Positions 43,247 through 54,742 of a stretch of 64,000 nucleotides of DNA are shown piece by piece. Each line of letters starts with the position of its first letter. Position 1 is the stretch's first letter. The position numbers and the translations under genes are program-made. The DNA lies in assembly GCF_016746085.1 (NCBI RefSeq), contig NZ_JAERTZ010000008.1, positions 62,001 through 126,000 of the forward strand, read 5' to 3'. Under the pieces are notes generated by a model. That model saw nothing but the letters and a program-made list of their open reading frames with translations, was not told the DNA's origin and did no database searches. This DNA is from Zobellella iuensis. Lineage in GTDB: Bacteria; Pseudomonadota; Gammaproteobacteria; Enterobacterales; Aeromonadaceae.

Positions 43247-43744
43247 TCAGGCCCCGGCCGCCAGCGCCTCGCCGGCCAGGGCCGCGGGCATCACCACCAC
43301 CCCATCCTCGTCCGCCACCAGGTAGTCGCCGGGCTGGCAGCGCACGCCCTGGATGTCGATGGCCAGTTCCGTCAGCCCCAGGCCGCGCCGGGTCGAGCCC
43401 ATGGGCACCACGCCCAGGGCGCGCATGCCCAGATCCATCTGGGCGATGGGCTCGGCGTCGCGGATATAGCCGTAGATGACGACCCCCTCCCAGCCGTTGC
43501 GGATGGCGGTGGCGGCGCTCATGTCGCCGAACACCGCGCAGCGCTCGCTGCCGCCGGCGTCCACCACCATCACCTTGCCCTGCCCCGGTGTTTCAATCAG
43601 CTCCTTGATGCGGGAGCTGTCCTCGAAGCATTTCACCGTGACCACCTCGCCGGCGAAACGCGGCCGGCCGCCCAGATCCCGCAGCCGGGGAGTGAGGAAG
43701 CCGATCCTCTCGCCCAGCCGATCGCATAATTCCGTTGTGTTCAT
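43247..43744 (-). CDS. RraA-family protein (aldolase/decarboxylase-like), copy 1
   Basis: A 165-residue protein of the RraA/HMG-aldolase fold. VVTVKCFEDSSRIKELIE, KVMVVDAGGSERCAVFGDM, NGWEGVVIYGYIRDAEPI (the conserved Arg-Asp that binds substrate and metal) and DYLVADEDGVVVMP are all present. Family members include 4-hydroxy-4-methyl-2-oxoglutarate aldolase and oxaloacetate decarboxylase; the C-terminal extension of RNase E inhibitors cannot be judged. It is 31 nt downstream of the aconitase-family gene and upstream of tctCBA, so a carboxylic-acid role is favoured. A second copy lies at 50778. Confidence 0.85.
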   Translation of the reverse strand: MNTTELCDRLGERIGFLTPRLRDLGGRPRFAGEVVTVKCFEDSSRIKELIETPGQGKVMVVDAGGSERCAVFGDMSAATAIRNGWEGVVIYGYIRDAEPIAQMDLGMRALGVVPMGSTRRGLGLTELAIDIQGVRCQPGDYLVADEDGVVVMPAALAGEALAAGA

Positions 43745-43775
43745 GCCTGTGTCCTCTTCTTGTTGTCCATATGAA

Positions 43776-46463
<2,688 letters not shown>

Positions 46464-46589
46464 GGGTATCACCATTACCAAATTTGCCAGGGATCCTCGC
46501 CGGAGGACCGGGTTGGGCTTGATTCTAGAAAGGCCCCGGGGCCGTGAAAATTGAGCATTGGCCAAGCCCGCGTTCGCCAACGGCGAACG

Positions 46590-47474
46590 CTATCCGCAAA
46601 GGTGCTCGACAAAGCTGTGCGCCACGGCCGGCAACTGGCCGAAGTCCCGGGCGACCAGCAGCAGTTGCCGGCGCGCCCAGCCGTCTTCCAGGCCCACCAG
46701 GCGCAGGTCGAGGGCCTGCCGGTGCGATGCCGCCACATCCCGAGGCAAGAGGCAGATGCCCAGGTTGGTCGCCGCCATGCGGCACATGCACTCGAAACTG
46801 CCGACCCGCACCCGCTGGCGCAGCGCCTGGCCCAGCAGGGCGGCCTGGACCGACAGCAGCTGCTGCAGGGAGCTGTCCGGATGGGAGCCGATAAATTCGT
46901 ACGCCAGGGCCTCGGCCAGTCTCACCCGGGTACGCTCCGCCAGGGGATGGCGGGCCGCCATCACCAGCACCAGTTCGTCGCTGCGGTAGGGTCGGCTGGC
47001 CAGCCCCAGGGTGGGCGTCTGCTCGGCGATGATGCCGAGGTCGGCGCGGCCGTCGGCCACCGCCGTCACCACGCCGGTGCCGACCCCCTCCTCGATGTCG
47101 AAGCGGATCATCGGATGGGCCTGCATAAAGCCGGCGATGTCGAGGGTCAGCTGCTGGGCCAGGGCCGAGGTGATGGCGTGCAGGCGCAGGTGGCCCGTGA
47201 CGCCGGCGCCGTATTCGCTCAGCTCCCTGTCCATCTGCTGCAGGGTCGCGCGCAGCTGCCGCACATGATGGTGCAGCGACTGGCCGGCCGGGGTCAGCTC
47301 CATGCCCCGGGGGGCGCGGACGAACAGCGGCGCCCCCACCCTGGCCTCCAGCTCGCTGATGCGCTTGCTCACCGCCGAGGTGGCCAGGTGGCAACGCTCG
47401 GCGGCCCGGGTCAGGTTGCGTTGCTCGGCCACGGCCATGAAGATCTCCAGGCTGAGCAGGTCGTAGCGCATCAT
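46590..47474 (-). CDS. LysR-family regulator of the hydroxy-acid locus
   Basis: A 294-residue LysR protein starting MMRYDLLSLEIFMAVAEQRN after AGGAGG. The helix-turn-helix is NLTRAAERCHLATSAVSKRI, then LFVRAPRGMELTPAGQSL. The effector domain has LRLHAITSALAQQLTLDIA and GRADLGIIAEQTPTLGL. It begins only 9 nt after the otnC stop, so it is probably cotranscribed with IPMDH-like, otnK and otnC, an unusual place for LysR. The aconitase gene follows after 126 bp. Confidence 0.87.
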   Translation of the reverse strand: MMRYDLLSLEIFMAVAEQRNLTRAAERCHLATSAVSKRISELEARVGAPLFVRAPRGMELTPAGQSLHHHVRQLRATLQQMDRELSEYGAGVTGHLRLHAITSALAQQLTLDIAGFMQAHPMIRFDIEEGVGTGVVTAVADGRADLGIIAEQTPTLGLASRPYRSDELVLVMAARHPLAERTRVRLAEALAYEFIGSHPDSSLQQLLSVQAALLGQALRQRVRVGSFECMCRMAATNLGICLLPRDVAASHRQALDLRLVGLEDGWARRQLLLVARDFGQLPAVAHSFVEHLCG

Positions 47475-47483
47475 GGCGGCCTC

Positions 47484-48119
47484 CTAGCGCTTGGCGAAAC
47501 GGCGTTGCAGATCGGCCACCTGCTCCGGCGTCAGGGTTTTGAACTTGTGCTGGAACAGCAGCAGGAACAGCTGGGCCGTGGCTTCCAGCTCCTCGGTCGC
47601 ATCCACCGCGGCATGCAAATCCGAGCCGGCCACGACGGGGCCGTGGTGGGCCAGCAGCATGGCATGGTGCCGGCCGGAAAAACGCCGCACCGCCTCGGCC
47701 AGGGCGGGGTCCCCGGGCGCGTAATAGGGCACCAGGGGCAGCTTGCCGACCCGCATGGCGTAGTAGGCGGTGATGGCCGGCAGCACGTCCTCCGGATCCA
47801 GCTGGTCCAGCACCGACACCGCCACCGAATGGGTCGAGTGCAGGTGCACCACGGCGCCGCTGACCGGCCGCTCCTGGTACATGGCCAGGTGCAGCATGGC
47901 CTCCTTGGACGGCAGGTCGCCGCCGATATGGCGCCCCTGCCAGTCCAGCTTCGACAGCCGGGCCGGATCCAGCCGGCCCAGGGACGAGCCCGTCGGCGTC
48001 AGCAGCCAGCCATCGTCCAGCCGGACGCTGATGTTGCCCGTGCCGCCGTGGGTCAGGCCGCGGTCGTACATGGACTTGCCGAGCAGCACTATCTCTTCCC
48101 GTTGCTTGTGTTCGTTCAT
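47484..48119 (-). CDS. otnC: Class II aldolase-family 3-oxo-tetronate 4-phosphate decarboxylase
   Basis: A 211-residue zinc-type class II aldolase/adducin-domain protein starting MNEHKQREEIVLLGKSMYDR. GLTHGGTGNISVR, TPTGSSLGRL, GAVVHLHSTHSVAVS (zinc His pair) and AMLLAHHGPVVAG (third His) are intact. OtnC converts 3-oxo-tetronate 4-phosphate to dihydroxyacetone phosphate and CO2. Its ATG overlaps the otnK stop in ATGA, matching the otnK-otnC pairing known from tetronate loci. Other class II aldolases are possible, but the kinase partner is diagnostic. Confidence 0.88.
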   Translation of the reverse strand: MNEHKQREEIVLLGKSMYDRGLTHGGTGNISVRLDDGWLLTPTGSSLGRLDPARLSKLDWQGRHIGGDLPSKEAMLHLAMYQERPVSGAVVHLHSTHSVAVSVLDQLDPEDVLPAITAYYAMRVGKLPLVPYYAPGDPALAEAVRRFSGRHHAMLLAHHGPVVAGSDLHAAVDATEELEATAQLFLLLFQHKFKTLTPEQVADLQRRFAKR

Positions 48120-49387
48120 TCCACCCTCCCCAGGGCTTTCTCGAAAAAGTCGACGGAGCCGAAATTGCCCGACTTCAGCGCCAGCAGCAGGGGCCGGTCG
48201 CCCAGGGTCCGGGTCCAGGGCACCCCGGGATCGATGAGGGTGCCGATGCGCAGGGCGCGCACCTCCAGCGCCTTGACCACGGCACCCGAGGTTTCGCCGC
48301 CGGCCACCACCAGCTTGCTCACGCCCAGCTCCCGCAGCCCCACCGCGATGCGCGACAGCGCCTGCTCGACCAGCTCCCCGGCCCGGGCCGCGCCCAGTTG
48401 CTCCTGGGCGGCCCTGACCTGCTCCGGCCGGGCACTGCCGTAGATCAGCACCGGCTCGCGGGCGACGAGGGGCGCGGCCCAGGCCAGCGCCTCCGCCACC
48501 AGATCCCGCCCTTCGGCCAGGCGCAGCGGATCCAGCTGAAAGCTGGGCCGATGGCGCTGCCAGTGCTCCACCTGGGCATTGGTCGCCAGCGAACAACTGC
48601 CGGACAGCACCGCCGACGGCCCTTCCAACCCGGGCAGCGCACCGGCCTGCCGGTTATCGCCCAGCAGGCCCGCGCGGCGGAAGTTTTCCGCCAGGCCCAG
48701 CGCCACCCCCGAGCCCCCGGTGATCAGCCGGTGCCCGGCGGCGGCTTCGCCGATGGCCCGCAAATGCCCGTCGTCCAGGGCGTCGACGATGGCGTAGCCA
48801 TGCCCCGCCTGTTCGAGCTGGTCGAAGGCGGCCCGGATGGCCGGCGCCCCGCGGGAGACGGTGTGCCAGGGCACCAGCCCCACCGATCTCGCGGTCTGCC
48901 GCTGCAGCACCCGCACCAGGTTGGCGTCGGTCATGGGGGTCAGGGGGTGGTGGCGCATGCCGGACTCGCTCAGCAACAGCTCGCCGACGAAGAGGTAGCC
49001 CTGGTACAGGGTCCGCTGGTTGGCGGGAAAGGCCGGGCAGGCCAGGGCGAAGCGGCACTCCAGCGCGGCCAGCAGGGCATCCGCCACCGGCCCTATGTTG
49101 CCCTCGGGGGTGGAATCGAAGGTGGAGCAGTACTTGAAGAAAAACTGCCGACAGCCGGCGGCCTTGAGCCAGTCCAGCGCGGCCAGCGAGTCCGCGACCG
49201 CCTCGCCGGCGGGCTGGGTGCGGGTTTTGAGGGCAATGACAATGGCGTCGATATCGGCGGGCACCGGCTCGCGCGGCACCCCGATCACCTGCAGCGTGCG
49301 CATGCCGCTGGCGACCAGGGTGCTGGCCAGATCCGTCCCGCCGGTAAAATCGTCGGCGATACAGCCGAGCAAGGGTTTGTTCACCAT
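48116..49387 (-). CDS. otnK: 3-oxo-tetronate kinase (DUF1537 family)
   Basis: A 423-residue acid-sugar kinase. The N-terminal domain has LLGCIADDFTGGTDLASTLVASG (residues 6-28 region), IVIALKTRTQPAGEA and FFKYCSTFDSTPEGNIGPV, the substrate-binding pattern of the four-carbon acid sugar kinases. The C-terminal nucleotide-binding domain has VLSGSCSLATNAQ, LVVAGGETSGAVVKAL and GVPWTRTLGDRPLLLALKSGNFG. It phosphorylates 3-oxo-tetronate at C4, just before OtnC. Gene order is IPMDH-like, otnK, otnC. Length and motifs are normal. Confidence 0.92.
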   Translation of the reverse strand: MVNKPLLGCIADDFTGGTDLASTLVASGMRTLQVIGVPREPVPADIDAIVIALKTRTQPAGEAVADSLAALDWLKAAGCRQFFFKYCSTFDSTPEGNIGPVADALLAALECRFALACPAFPANQRTLYQGYLFVGELLLSESGMRHHPLTPMTDANLVRVLQRQTARSVGLVPWHTVSRGAPAIRAAFDQLEQAGHGYAIVDALDDGHLRAIGEAAAGHRLITGGSGVALGLAENFRRAGLLGDNRQAGALPGLEGPSAVLSGSCSLATNAQVEHWQRHRPSFQLDPLRLAEGRDLVAEALAWAAPLVAREPVLIYGSARPEQVRAAQEQLGAARAGELVEQALSRIAVGLRELGVSKLVVAGGETSGAVVKALEVRALRIGTLIDPGVPWTRTLGDRPLLLALKSGNFGSVDFFEKALGRVE

Positions 49388-49456
49388 ATTCTCCTTGATG
49401 GACGGGCCGGCCTGCCGCCGGCCCGTCGCCTGGGTTCACTCCATGAGCCGGGCCCG

Positions 49457-50527
49457 TCAGCCGTTGATGACCTCGGCCACCGCCTCGCCGAAGGCGCGGC
49501 AACCGAGCCGGCCGCCGAGATCGGCGGTGCGGCGGGCGGGATCCTCCAGCACCCGGTCCACCGCCTGCTCCATGACCCGGGCCGCGTCCGACAGGGCCGG
49601 CTTGCCGTGGTGCTCGCCCATCCAGTCCAGCAGCATGGCCACCGACAGTATCATCGACACCGGGTTGGCCTTGTCCTGGCCGGCGATGTCGGGGGCGGAG
49701 CCGTGCTGGGCCTGGGCGCAGCAGTGGGTGTCGCTGGCCATGATGGAGCCGGCCAGGCCCAGGCTGCCGGACAGCTCGCTGGCCAGATCGCTGATGATGT
49801 CGCCGTAGAAGTTGGTGGCCACCAGCACGTCGAAGCGCTCGGGGCTGCGCACCAGGTGGGCGGTGGAGGCATCGACCAGCAGATCGTCGAGCGCCACCTC
49901 GGGAAAGTCCCTGGCCACGTCGCGCACGCACTCCAGGAAGAGGCCGTCGGTCATGTGGAAGCTATTCGACTTATGGATGGCGGTGACCTTCTTGTTGCGC
50001 TTCATGGCCAGCTCGAACGCCCGGCGGGCGATGCGCTCGCTGCAGTGGCGGGTGATCTTGCGGGTGGACAGCGCCATGTCGGGGCTCGGCATCACCTCGC
50101 CCCAGCCCCGGGTCATGTTGCGATCCGGGTAAAAGCCCTCGGTGGCCTCGCGCATGATCACCAGATCCATGCGCTTGCCTTCCTTCATGTTGGAGGCCAG
50201 GAAGGGACGGGTGCGGGCCGGGCGCACGTTGGCGTAGAGATCCAGCCCGATACGGAAGCCCGCCGACACATTGCGCCCGCCCTGTTCCGGCGCGGGGTAA
50301 TCCGCGTGGGACTGGGTACCGAGGATGATGCCGTCGTAGGTTTTGGCTTTTTCCAGCACCTGGTCGCGCAGGGTGGTGCCGTGTTGTTCGAGGCTCTTGA
50401 AGCCCACGTCGTCGTAATCGAACTGCAGGCCCAGGTTGAACTTGCCGTTTACCGCCTGCAGCACAGACATGGACGACTGGACAATCTCGGGGCCGATACC
50501 ATCACAGGGAAGAACCAGAATTCGCAT
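49457..50527 (-). CDS. Isocitrate/isopropylmalate dehydrogenase-family enzyme (TtuC-like)
   Basis: A 356-residue NAD-dependent dehydrogenase of the IPMDH/tartrate dehydrogenase family. VLPCDGIGPEIVQSSMSVLQ, IMREATEGFYPDRN, VTAIHKSNSFHMTDGLFLE (catalytic Lys) and VATNFYGDIISDLASELSGS (metal Asp residues) are present. I use the ATG at 50527 after AGGAG; a GTG precedes it directly. The family oxidises 2R,3S-hydroxy acids, often with decarboxylation. It opens the otnK-otnC unit, where the usual first enzyme is a beta-hydroxyacid dehydrogenase (LtnD/DenD). It may oxidise the incoming acid to the 2-oxo compound, or belong to the aconitase branch. Confidence 0.85.
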   Translation of the reverse strand: MRILVLPCDGIGPEIVQSSMSVLQAVNGKFNLGLQFDYDDVGFKSLEQHGTTLRDQVLEKAKTYDGIILGTQSHADYPAPEQGGRNVSAGFRIGLDLYANVRPARTRPFLASNMKEGKRMDLVIMREATEGFYPDRNMTRGWGEVMPSPDMALSTRKITRHCSERIARRAFELAMKRNKKVTAIHKSNSFHMTDGLFLECVRDVARDFPEVALDDLLVDASTAHLVRSPERFDVLVATNFYGDIISDLASELSGSLGLAGSIMASDTHCCAQAQHGSAPDIAGQDKANPVSMILSVAMLLDWMGEHHGKPALSDAARVMEQAVDRVLEDPARRTADLGGRLGCRAFGEAVAEVING

Positions 50528-50777
50528 CACACTCTCCTAACATGGGTTGGTCTCAGGCTGTCCATGGCGGGGTCGATTGCCGCGGCGTCAAGCTCCGCGA
50601 ATGACCCGGTCAACCATGGGACATCTGCCTGGTTGCACGTAAAAATGAAATGTTCATCACACAAACGGGAGATGGATTCCGTTCCACGCCACGAACATAT
50701 TGCATTTTATTGCATACAAATCCAATATAGGCAACTCTTTTAACGATTCGACCAACCGCAATGACCCAGGAGGGAAA
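50528..50777. promoter_or_regulatory. Divergent promoter region between IPMDH-like and RraA2 genes
   Basis: This 250-base gap drives both arms of the hydroxy-acid locus. Its right part is AT-rich, with ATTGCATTTTATTGCATAC at about 50698-50716, in which ATTGCAT occurs twice. TTTGTATGCAATA on the minus strand resembles FCD-GntR operators. The GntR at 54743 and the LysR at 46590 are candidate binders. No small gene is seen. Confidence 0.45.
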
Positions 50778-51260
50778 ATGACATTCAACACCACGGATCT
50801 CTGTGACGAGCACGGCGACCAGGCGCGCGTAGTGGCGCTGCCCCTTATCGACTTCGGCGCCCGCGCCCGCTGCGCCGGCCCCGCCGTGACGGTGAAATGC
50901 TTCGAGGACAATTCGCGCATCAAGGCGCTGAGCAGGCAGCCGGGCGAAGGCCGGGTGCTGGTGGTCGACGGCGGCGGCAGCCACCGCTGCGCCCTGCTGG
51001 GCGACGTGATCGCGGAAGATCTGCTGAACAACGGCTGGGCGGGCGTGATCATCAACGGCTGCATCCGCGACAAGGCGGCCCTCGCCGGGCTGGACATCGC
51101 CATCAAGGCGCTGGGCACCTCGCCGCGCAAGTCGGTCAAGCGGGACGAAGGCCAGGTCGGCCTGGCGGTGGACATCGGCGGCCAGCCCATCGCCGACGGC
51201 GACCGGATCTACGCCGACGAAGACGGGGTTATCGTGCTCGATACCCCCGCCGACCAGTGA
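50778..51260 (+). CDS. RraA-family protein, copy 2
   Basis: A 160-residue RraA/HMG-aldolase-fold protein starting MTFNTTDLCDEHGDQ, right after AGGAGGG. AVTVKCFEDNSRIKALS, RVLVVDGGGSHRCALLGDV, GVIINGCIRDKAALAGLDIA and YADEDGVIVLD are present; the Arg-Asp pair is intact. It shares much with copy 1 at 43247 but they differ in about half the residues, so both are probably functional specialised enzymes. In this locus a decarboxylase or aldolase for an oxo-acid is favoured over RNase E inhibition. It heads the rightward operon. Confidence 0.86.
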   Translation: MTFNTTDLCDEHGDQARVVALPLIDFGARARCAGPAVTVKCFEDNSRIKALSRQPGEGRVLVVDGGGSHRCALLGDVIAEDLLNNGWAGVIINGCIRDKAALAGLDIAIKALGTSPRKSVKRDEGQVGLAVDIGGQPIADGDRIYADEDGVIVLDTPADQ

Positions 51261-51277
51261 CCCCAGGAGCGATGACG

Positions 51278-51946
51278 ATGACAGCACCCCGTATTTTTCT
51301 GATCCACGCCACCCCGGTCGCCGTGGAGCCCATCAACCAGGCCTTCGCCCGGCTCTGGCCCGAGGCGGAGCTGGCCAACCTGCTGGAAGACGCCCTGTCG
51401 CGGGATCTGGCCGCCGAAGGGCGGCTCACCGCCGCGCTCCGGGAACGCTTCCTGGCGCTGGCCCGCTACGCCGACGGCGCCGGCGCGGACGGCATCCTGT
51501 TCACCTGCTCGGCCTTCGGCGAGGCCATCGAACAATGCCAGCAGGCCCTGTCCATCCCGGTGCTCAAGCCCAACCAGGCCATGATCGAGGAGGCCGTGGC
51601 CCAGGCCCGGCGCATCGCCATCCTGGCCAGCTTCGAGCCCTCCATCGGCTCCATGAGCGAGGAGTTCCACGCCCACGCGGCCGCCGTCGGCAAATCGCTT
51701 CAGCTCAGCGCCTTCGTCTGCCCCGAGGCCATGCAGGCGCTGCGGGCGGGGGATGCCCCACGCCACGACGCCCTGCTGGCCGAGATGGCGGCCCGCATCG
51801 AAGGCGTCGACATTATCTGTTTCGCCCAGTTTTCCATGGTCTCGGCGCTGCCGGCCGTGCGTGCGGTCAGTGCCGTGCCCGTGCTCGCCACCACCGACAG
51901 CGCCGTGCTGGGGATGCGCCAGGCCCTCACCGCCCAGAGGAGATAG
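51278..51946 (+). CDS. Asp/Glu racemase-superfamily protein
   Basis: A 222-residue member of the aspartate/glutamate racemase fold (which includes maleate isomerase and arylmalonate decarboxylase). ADGILFTCSAFGEAIE holds the first likely catalytic Cys and VDIICFAQFSMVSAL the second; RRIAILASFEPSIGSM and VLATTDSAVLGM are fold landmarks. I use the ATG at 51278, eight bases after AGGAG; another at 51272 is too close to it. It is followed by otnI at 5 bp. It may isomerise or decarboxylate an acid made in the pathway; the substrate is unknown. Confidence 0.8.
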   Translation: MTAPRIFLIHATPVAVEPINQAFARLWPEAELANLLEDALSRDLAAEGRLTAALRERFLALARYADGAGADGILFTCSAFGEAIEQCQQALSIPVLKPNQAMIEEAVAQARRIAILASFEPSIGSMSEEFHAHAAAVGKSLQLSAFVCPEAMQALRAGDAPRHDALLAEMAARIEGVDIICFAQFSMVSALPAVRAVSAVPVLATTDSAVLGMRQALTAQRR

Positions 51947-51951
51947 CCGCC

Positions 51952-52719
51952 ATGCTCAACTTCAGTGCCCACCTCGGTTTTCAGTTCACGGAAGTGCCTT
52001 TTCTCGCGCGCTTCGGCGCGGCGGCGGCCGCCGGCTACCGCGCCGTGGAGTTCCCCTCCCCCTATGAGCAGGATGCCGGCGAGCTGGCCGAACTGCTCGC
52101 CCGCCACCAGCTGCAGCTGGTGCAGTTCGCCACCCCCATGGGCGACGGCAAGGGGCTGGCGGCCCTGGCCGGGCGCAAGGAGGAATTTCGCGAAAGCCTG
52201 CACCAGGCCCTGCACTACGCCCGCCGCCTGGGCTGCCGCCGCCTGCACCTGATGTCCGGCTGCGCGGGGCCGGATGAGCCGGCCGACGCCACAACCTACC
52301 TGGACAACATCCGCTACGCGGTGGCGTTTTTCGCCGATCAGGGCATCCAGAGCCTGATCGAGGTGATCGGCGAGGCCAGCGCCCCCGGCTACTTTATGAG
52401 CCGGTTCGAACGGGCCGAGTGGCTGTTCGACGCCATCGACTCCCCCGGCCTGGCGCTGATCTTCGACAGCTACCACGCCAGCCGGCTGGGCGGCGATCCC
52501 CTCGCCCTGCTGGACGCCTGGTGGCCGCGCCTGGGCCATGTGCAGGTGGCCGACGACCCGGGCCGGCACGAGCCCGGCACCGGCCGCCTGGACTTTCCCG
52601 CCCTGTTCGCCCTGCTGGAGCGGCGCGGCTACCCAGGCTGGATCGGCTGCGAATATCACCCGCGCAACGGCACGGAAGCCGGACTGGGCTGGCTCGCGGC
52701 CTATATGGCTGGCCGATGA
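51952..52719 (+). CDS. otnI: 2-oxo-tetronate isomerase (hydroxypyruvate isomerase family)
   Basis: A 255-residue TIM-barrel isomerase of the Hyi/OtnI family, starting MLNFSAHLGFQFTEVPFLAR after AGAGGAG. Metal side chains are suggested by AVEFPSPYEQ (Glu), SLIEVIGEASAPGYFM (Glu), ALIFDSYHASRLGGDP (Asp), GHVQVADDPGRHEPGTG and GCEYHPRNGTEAGLGWL (Glu), the last typical of OtnI/Hyi. It converts 2-oxo-tetronate to 3-oxo-tetronate for OtnK. Hydroxypyruvate isomerase is the alternative, but OtnK and OtnC on the divergent arm support tetronate use. Confidence 0.86.
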   Translation: MLNFSAHLGFQFTEVPFLARFGAAAAAGYRAVEFPSPYEQDAGELAELLARHQLQLVQFATPMGDGKGLAALAGRKEEFRESLHQALHYARRLGCRRLHLMSGCAGPDEPADATTYLDNIRYAVAFFADQGIQSLIEVIGEASAPGYFMSRFERAEWLFDAIDSPGLALIFDSYHASRLGGDPLALLDAWWPRLGHVQVADDPGRHEPGTGRLDFPALFALLERRGYPGWIGCEYHPRNGTEAGLGWLAAYMAGR

Positions 52720-52873
52720 TACCTATGACAGGGAAGTCTCCACCCATGACACATGGTTGCAGACCAGATGCCAATAAAGACAACGCCTATCTCAAAACGG
52801 ACGGACAAAGGGAACGGAGTTGGCCCTTTGTCCGGCCTCATCGACGACCTCAGACGACGTTGTCAACAAACTA

Positions 52874-54550
52874 ATGGAGCGGCTTGTGCATTTGCTACGA
52901 CAACTCAGGATTGCCCATCGGGCCCTGCTCGGCTTTGCCATCATCGCCCTGCTCGGCATGCTGCTGGGCGCCTTCGCGCTGGTGCAGATGGACCGGCTGC
53001 AGCGGCATGGGCTGGATATCAAGGACAACTGGCTGCAACGGGTGAGCCTGCTCGCCAACGCCGACAGCGCCCTCAACCGCTACCGCATGGGCGCCATGCT
53101 GCATATCCTCTCCCCGCGGGAGGAGGAAATGGCGCTGTACGAAGGCGACACGGCCCGCCAGCTGAGCCGGCTGCGGGACCTGATGACGGACTACGCCGCC
53201 CTGCTGCAGGACGAGCGGGAGGTCGCGCAGCTGGCCGCCTTTACCACCAGCCTGAACACCTACCAGCAGATCAGCCGGGAGCTGCTGGCCCTGTCCCGCG
53301 GCGGCGACAAGGAAGGCGCCGCCCTTTACCTGCTGCTGGTCCGGGACGCCTACGACCAGATGGCGGGCGTTTTCCAGACCCTGGCGACGGCCGCCCAGAC
53401 CGGCGCCGACGGAGCCGGTGAGCGTTCGCACCTGGCGTTTCGGGATGCCTTCAACGGCGTGCTGGCGGTGGTGCTGCTGAGTTGCGCCGGCACCCTGGTG
53501 GTGGCCTGGCTGCTGATCCGCAGCATCGTCCAGCCGCTGCGCGAGGCGGCCGACATCGCCGGCGTGGTCGCCGCCGGGGATCTGACCCGACCCATCGACC
53601 AGAGCGGGCGCGATGAGGCGGCCTTCCTGTTGCGGGCACTGGGCAAGATGCAACAGAGCCTGCTCCATGCCCTGCAACAACTGGCCGGCACCTCTACCAG
53701 GCTCGCCGTTTCCGCGGGCCAGCTGCAATCCGCGACGGATGAAAGCAGCGACGACCTGCAGCAACAGCACCGGGAGATCGGTTCGGCGGCGTCCGCGGTC
53801 ACCGAACTGAGCGCCACCGTCGAGCGGGTGGCCCATCACGCCCAGCAGACCCTGGCGCTGTCGGAAAACTCCCGCGCGCTGGCCGACCAGGGGCGGCGCA
53901 GCATGGACGGCACCCTGGCCGCCATCAGCGCCCTGAACAGGGATCTGCAGGCCAGCCACCGCCATGTGGAGCAACTGGCCGCCCAGGCCCAGGACATCGG
54001 CAAGGTGCTGGACGTGATCAACCACATCGCCGAGCAGACCAACCTGCTCGCCCTCAACGCCGCCATCGAGGCGGCCCGCGCCGGCGACCGCGGCCGGGGA
54101 TTCGCCGTGGTGGCGGACGAGGTGCGGGCCCTGGCGCAACGCACCGCCCATTCGACCGGCGAGATAGAAGGGATGATCAGCCGGATCCAGGGCGGTACCG
54201 GCGCGGCGGTGGAGCTGATGCGCAACAGCAGCGAAAAAACCCATCACAGCCTGGAGCTGGCCGCCCATACCCAGCAGCTGCTGGCACGGATCCTCACCGC
54301 CAACGACGACATCAACACCAACAACCGCCTGATCACCGAGGCCGTGGTGGCCCAGGTGCAGACGGCCAGCGCGGTGGAACACAACCTGGACAATCTCCGC
54401 CAGCTGTCCAGCCGCTCGGCGCAGGGAGCGGCCCAGACCCGGGAGGCGGCGCAGGGCCTCGCCGCCCTGGCGGCCGACATGAACGGCATGGTCGGGCAGT
54501 TCAACATCCGGGTTCCCGATACCCCGAGCACGGGGGGCGGCGCGGGATGA
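52874..54550 (+). CDS. Methyl-accepting chemotaxis protein
   Basis: A 558-residue chemoreceptor. A first membrane helix (about residues 15-38), a periplasmic four-helix-type sensor (about 40-195), a second membrane helix ([21 protein letters not shown]), a HAMP domain and a cytoplasmic coiled coil with the hairpin tip [20 protein letters not shown], then [17 protein letters not shown] follow. The ATG at 52874 lacks a clear ribosome binding site; a TTG at 52820 with AGGGAA is a possible alternative adding 18 residues. Lying 154 bp after otnI it may sense the acid used by this locus. No pentapeptide tether is seen at the C-terminus. Confidence 0.92.
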   Translation: MERLVHLLRQLRIAHRALLGFAIIALLGMLLGAFALVQMDRLQRHGLDIKDNWLQRVSLLANADSALNRYRMGAMLHILSPREEEMALYEGDTARQLSRLRDLMTDYAALLQDEREVAQLAAFTTSLNTYQQISRELLALSRGGDKEGAALYLLLVRDAYDQMAGVFQTLATAAQTGADGAGERSHLAFRDAFNGVLAVVLLSCAGTLVVAWLLIRSIVQPLREAADIAGVVAAGDLTRPIDQSGRDEAAFLLRALGKMQQSLLHALQQLAGTSTRLAVSAGQLQSATDESSDDLQQQHREIGSAASAVTELSATVERVAHHAQQTLALSENSRALADQGRRSMDGTLAAISALNRDLQASHRHVEQLAAQAQDIGKVLDVINHIAEQTNLLALNAAIEAARAGDRGRGFAVVADEVRALAQRTAHSTGEIEGMISRIQGGTGAAVELMRNSSEKTHHSLELAAHTQQLLARILTANDDINTNNRLITEAVVAQVQTASAVEHNLDNLRQLSSRSAQGAAQTREAAQGLAALAADMNGMVGQFNIRVPDTPSTGGGAG

Positions 54551-54605
54551 CGACGGCGGCTCGACGCCGCGCCGGACTCGCAAGTGCCATGTCCATCAGT
54601 CACTT

Positions 54606-54627
54606 GGCCCGGCTTTGTTGCCGGGCC
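54606..54627 (+). terminator. Possible terminator of the chemoreceptor gene
   Basis: GGCCCGG and CCGGGCC form a 7-bp stem with an 8-nt loop; a short T-run comes only 20 bases later (54648), so strength is uncertain. Confidence 0.45.
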
Positions 54628-54742
54628 GGCTGGTGTTCGCTCCCCTTTTTGGCAATAATGGCCGGGTGCGAACGGACGCAGCTACCGACCCCCTCAGGAC
54701 GACGCCGTCCCACCTTTTCCTTCAACGCCAAGTAACCGGATT

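Noticed and set aside
48398-50743. 781-codon plus-strand open frame over otnK and the IPMDH-like gene
   Set aside because: Antisense to two motif-complete genes; no recognisable domain.
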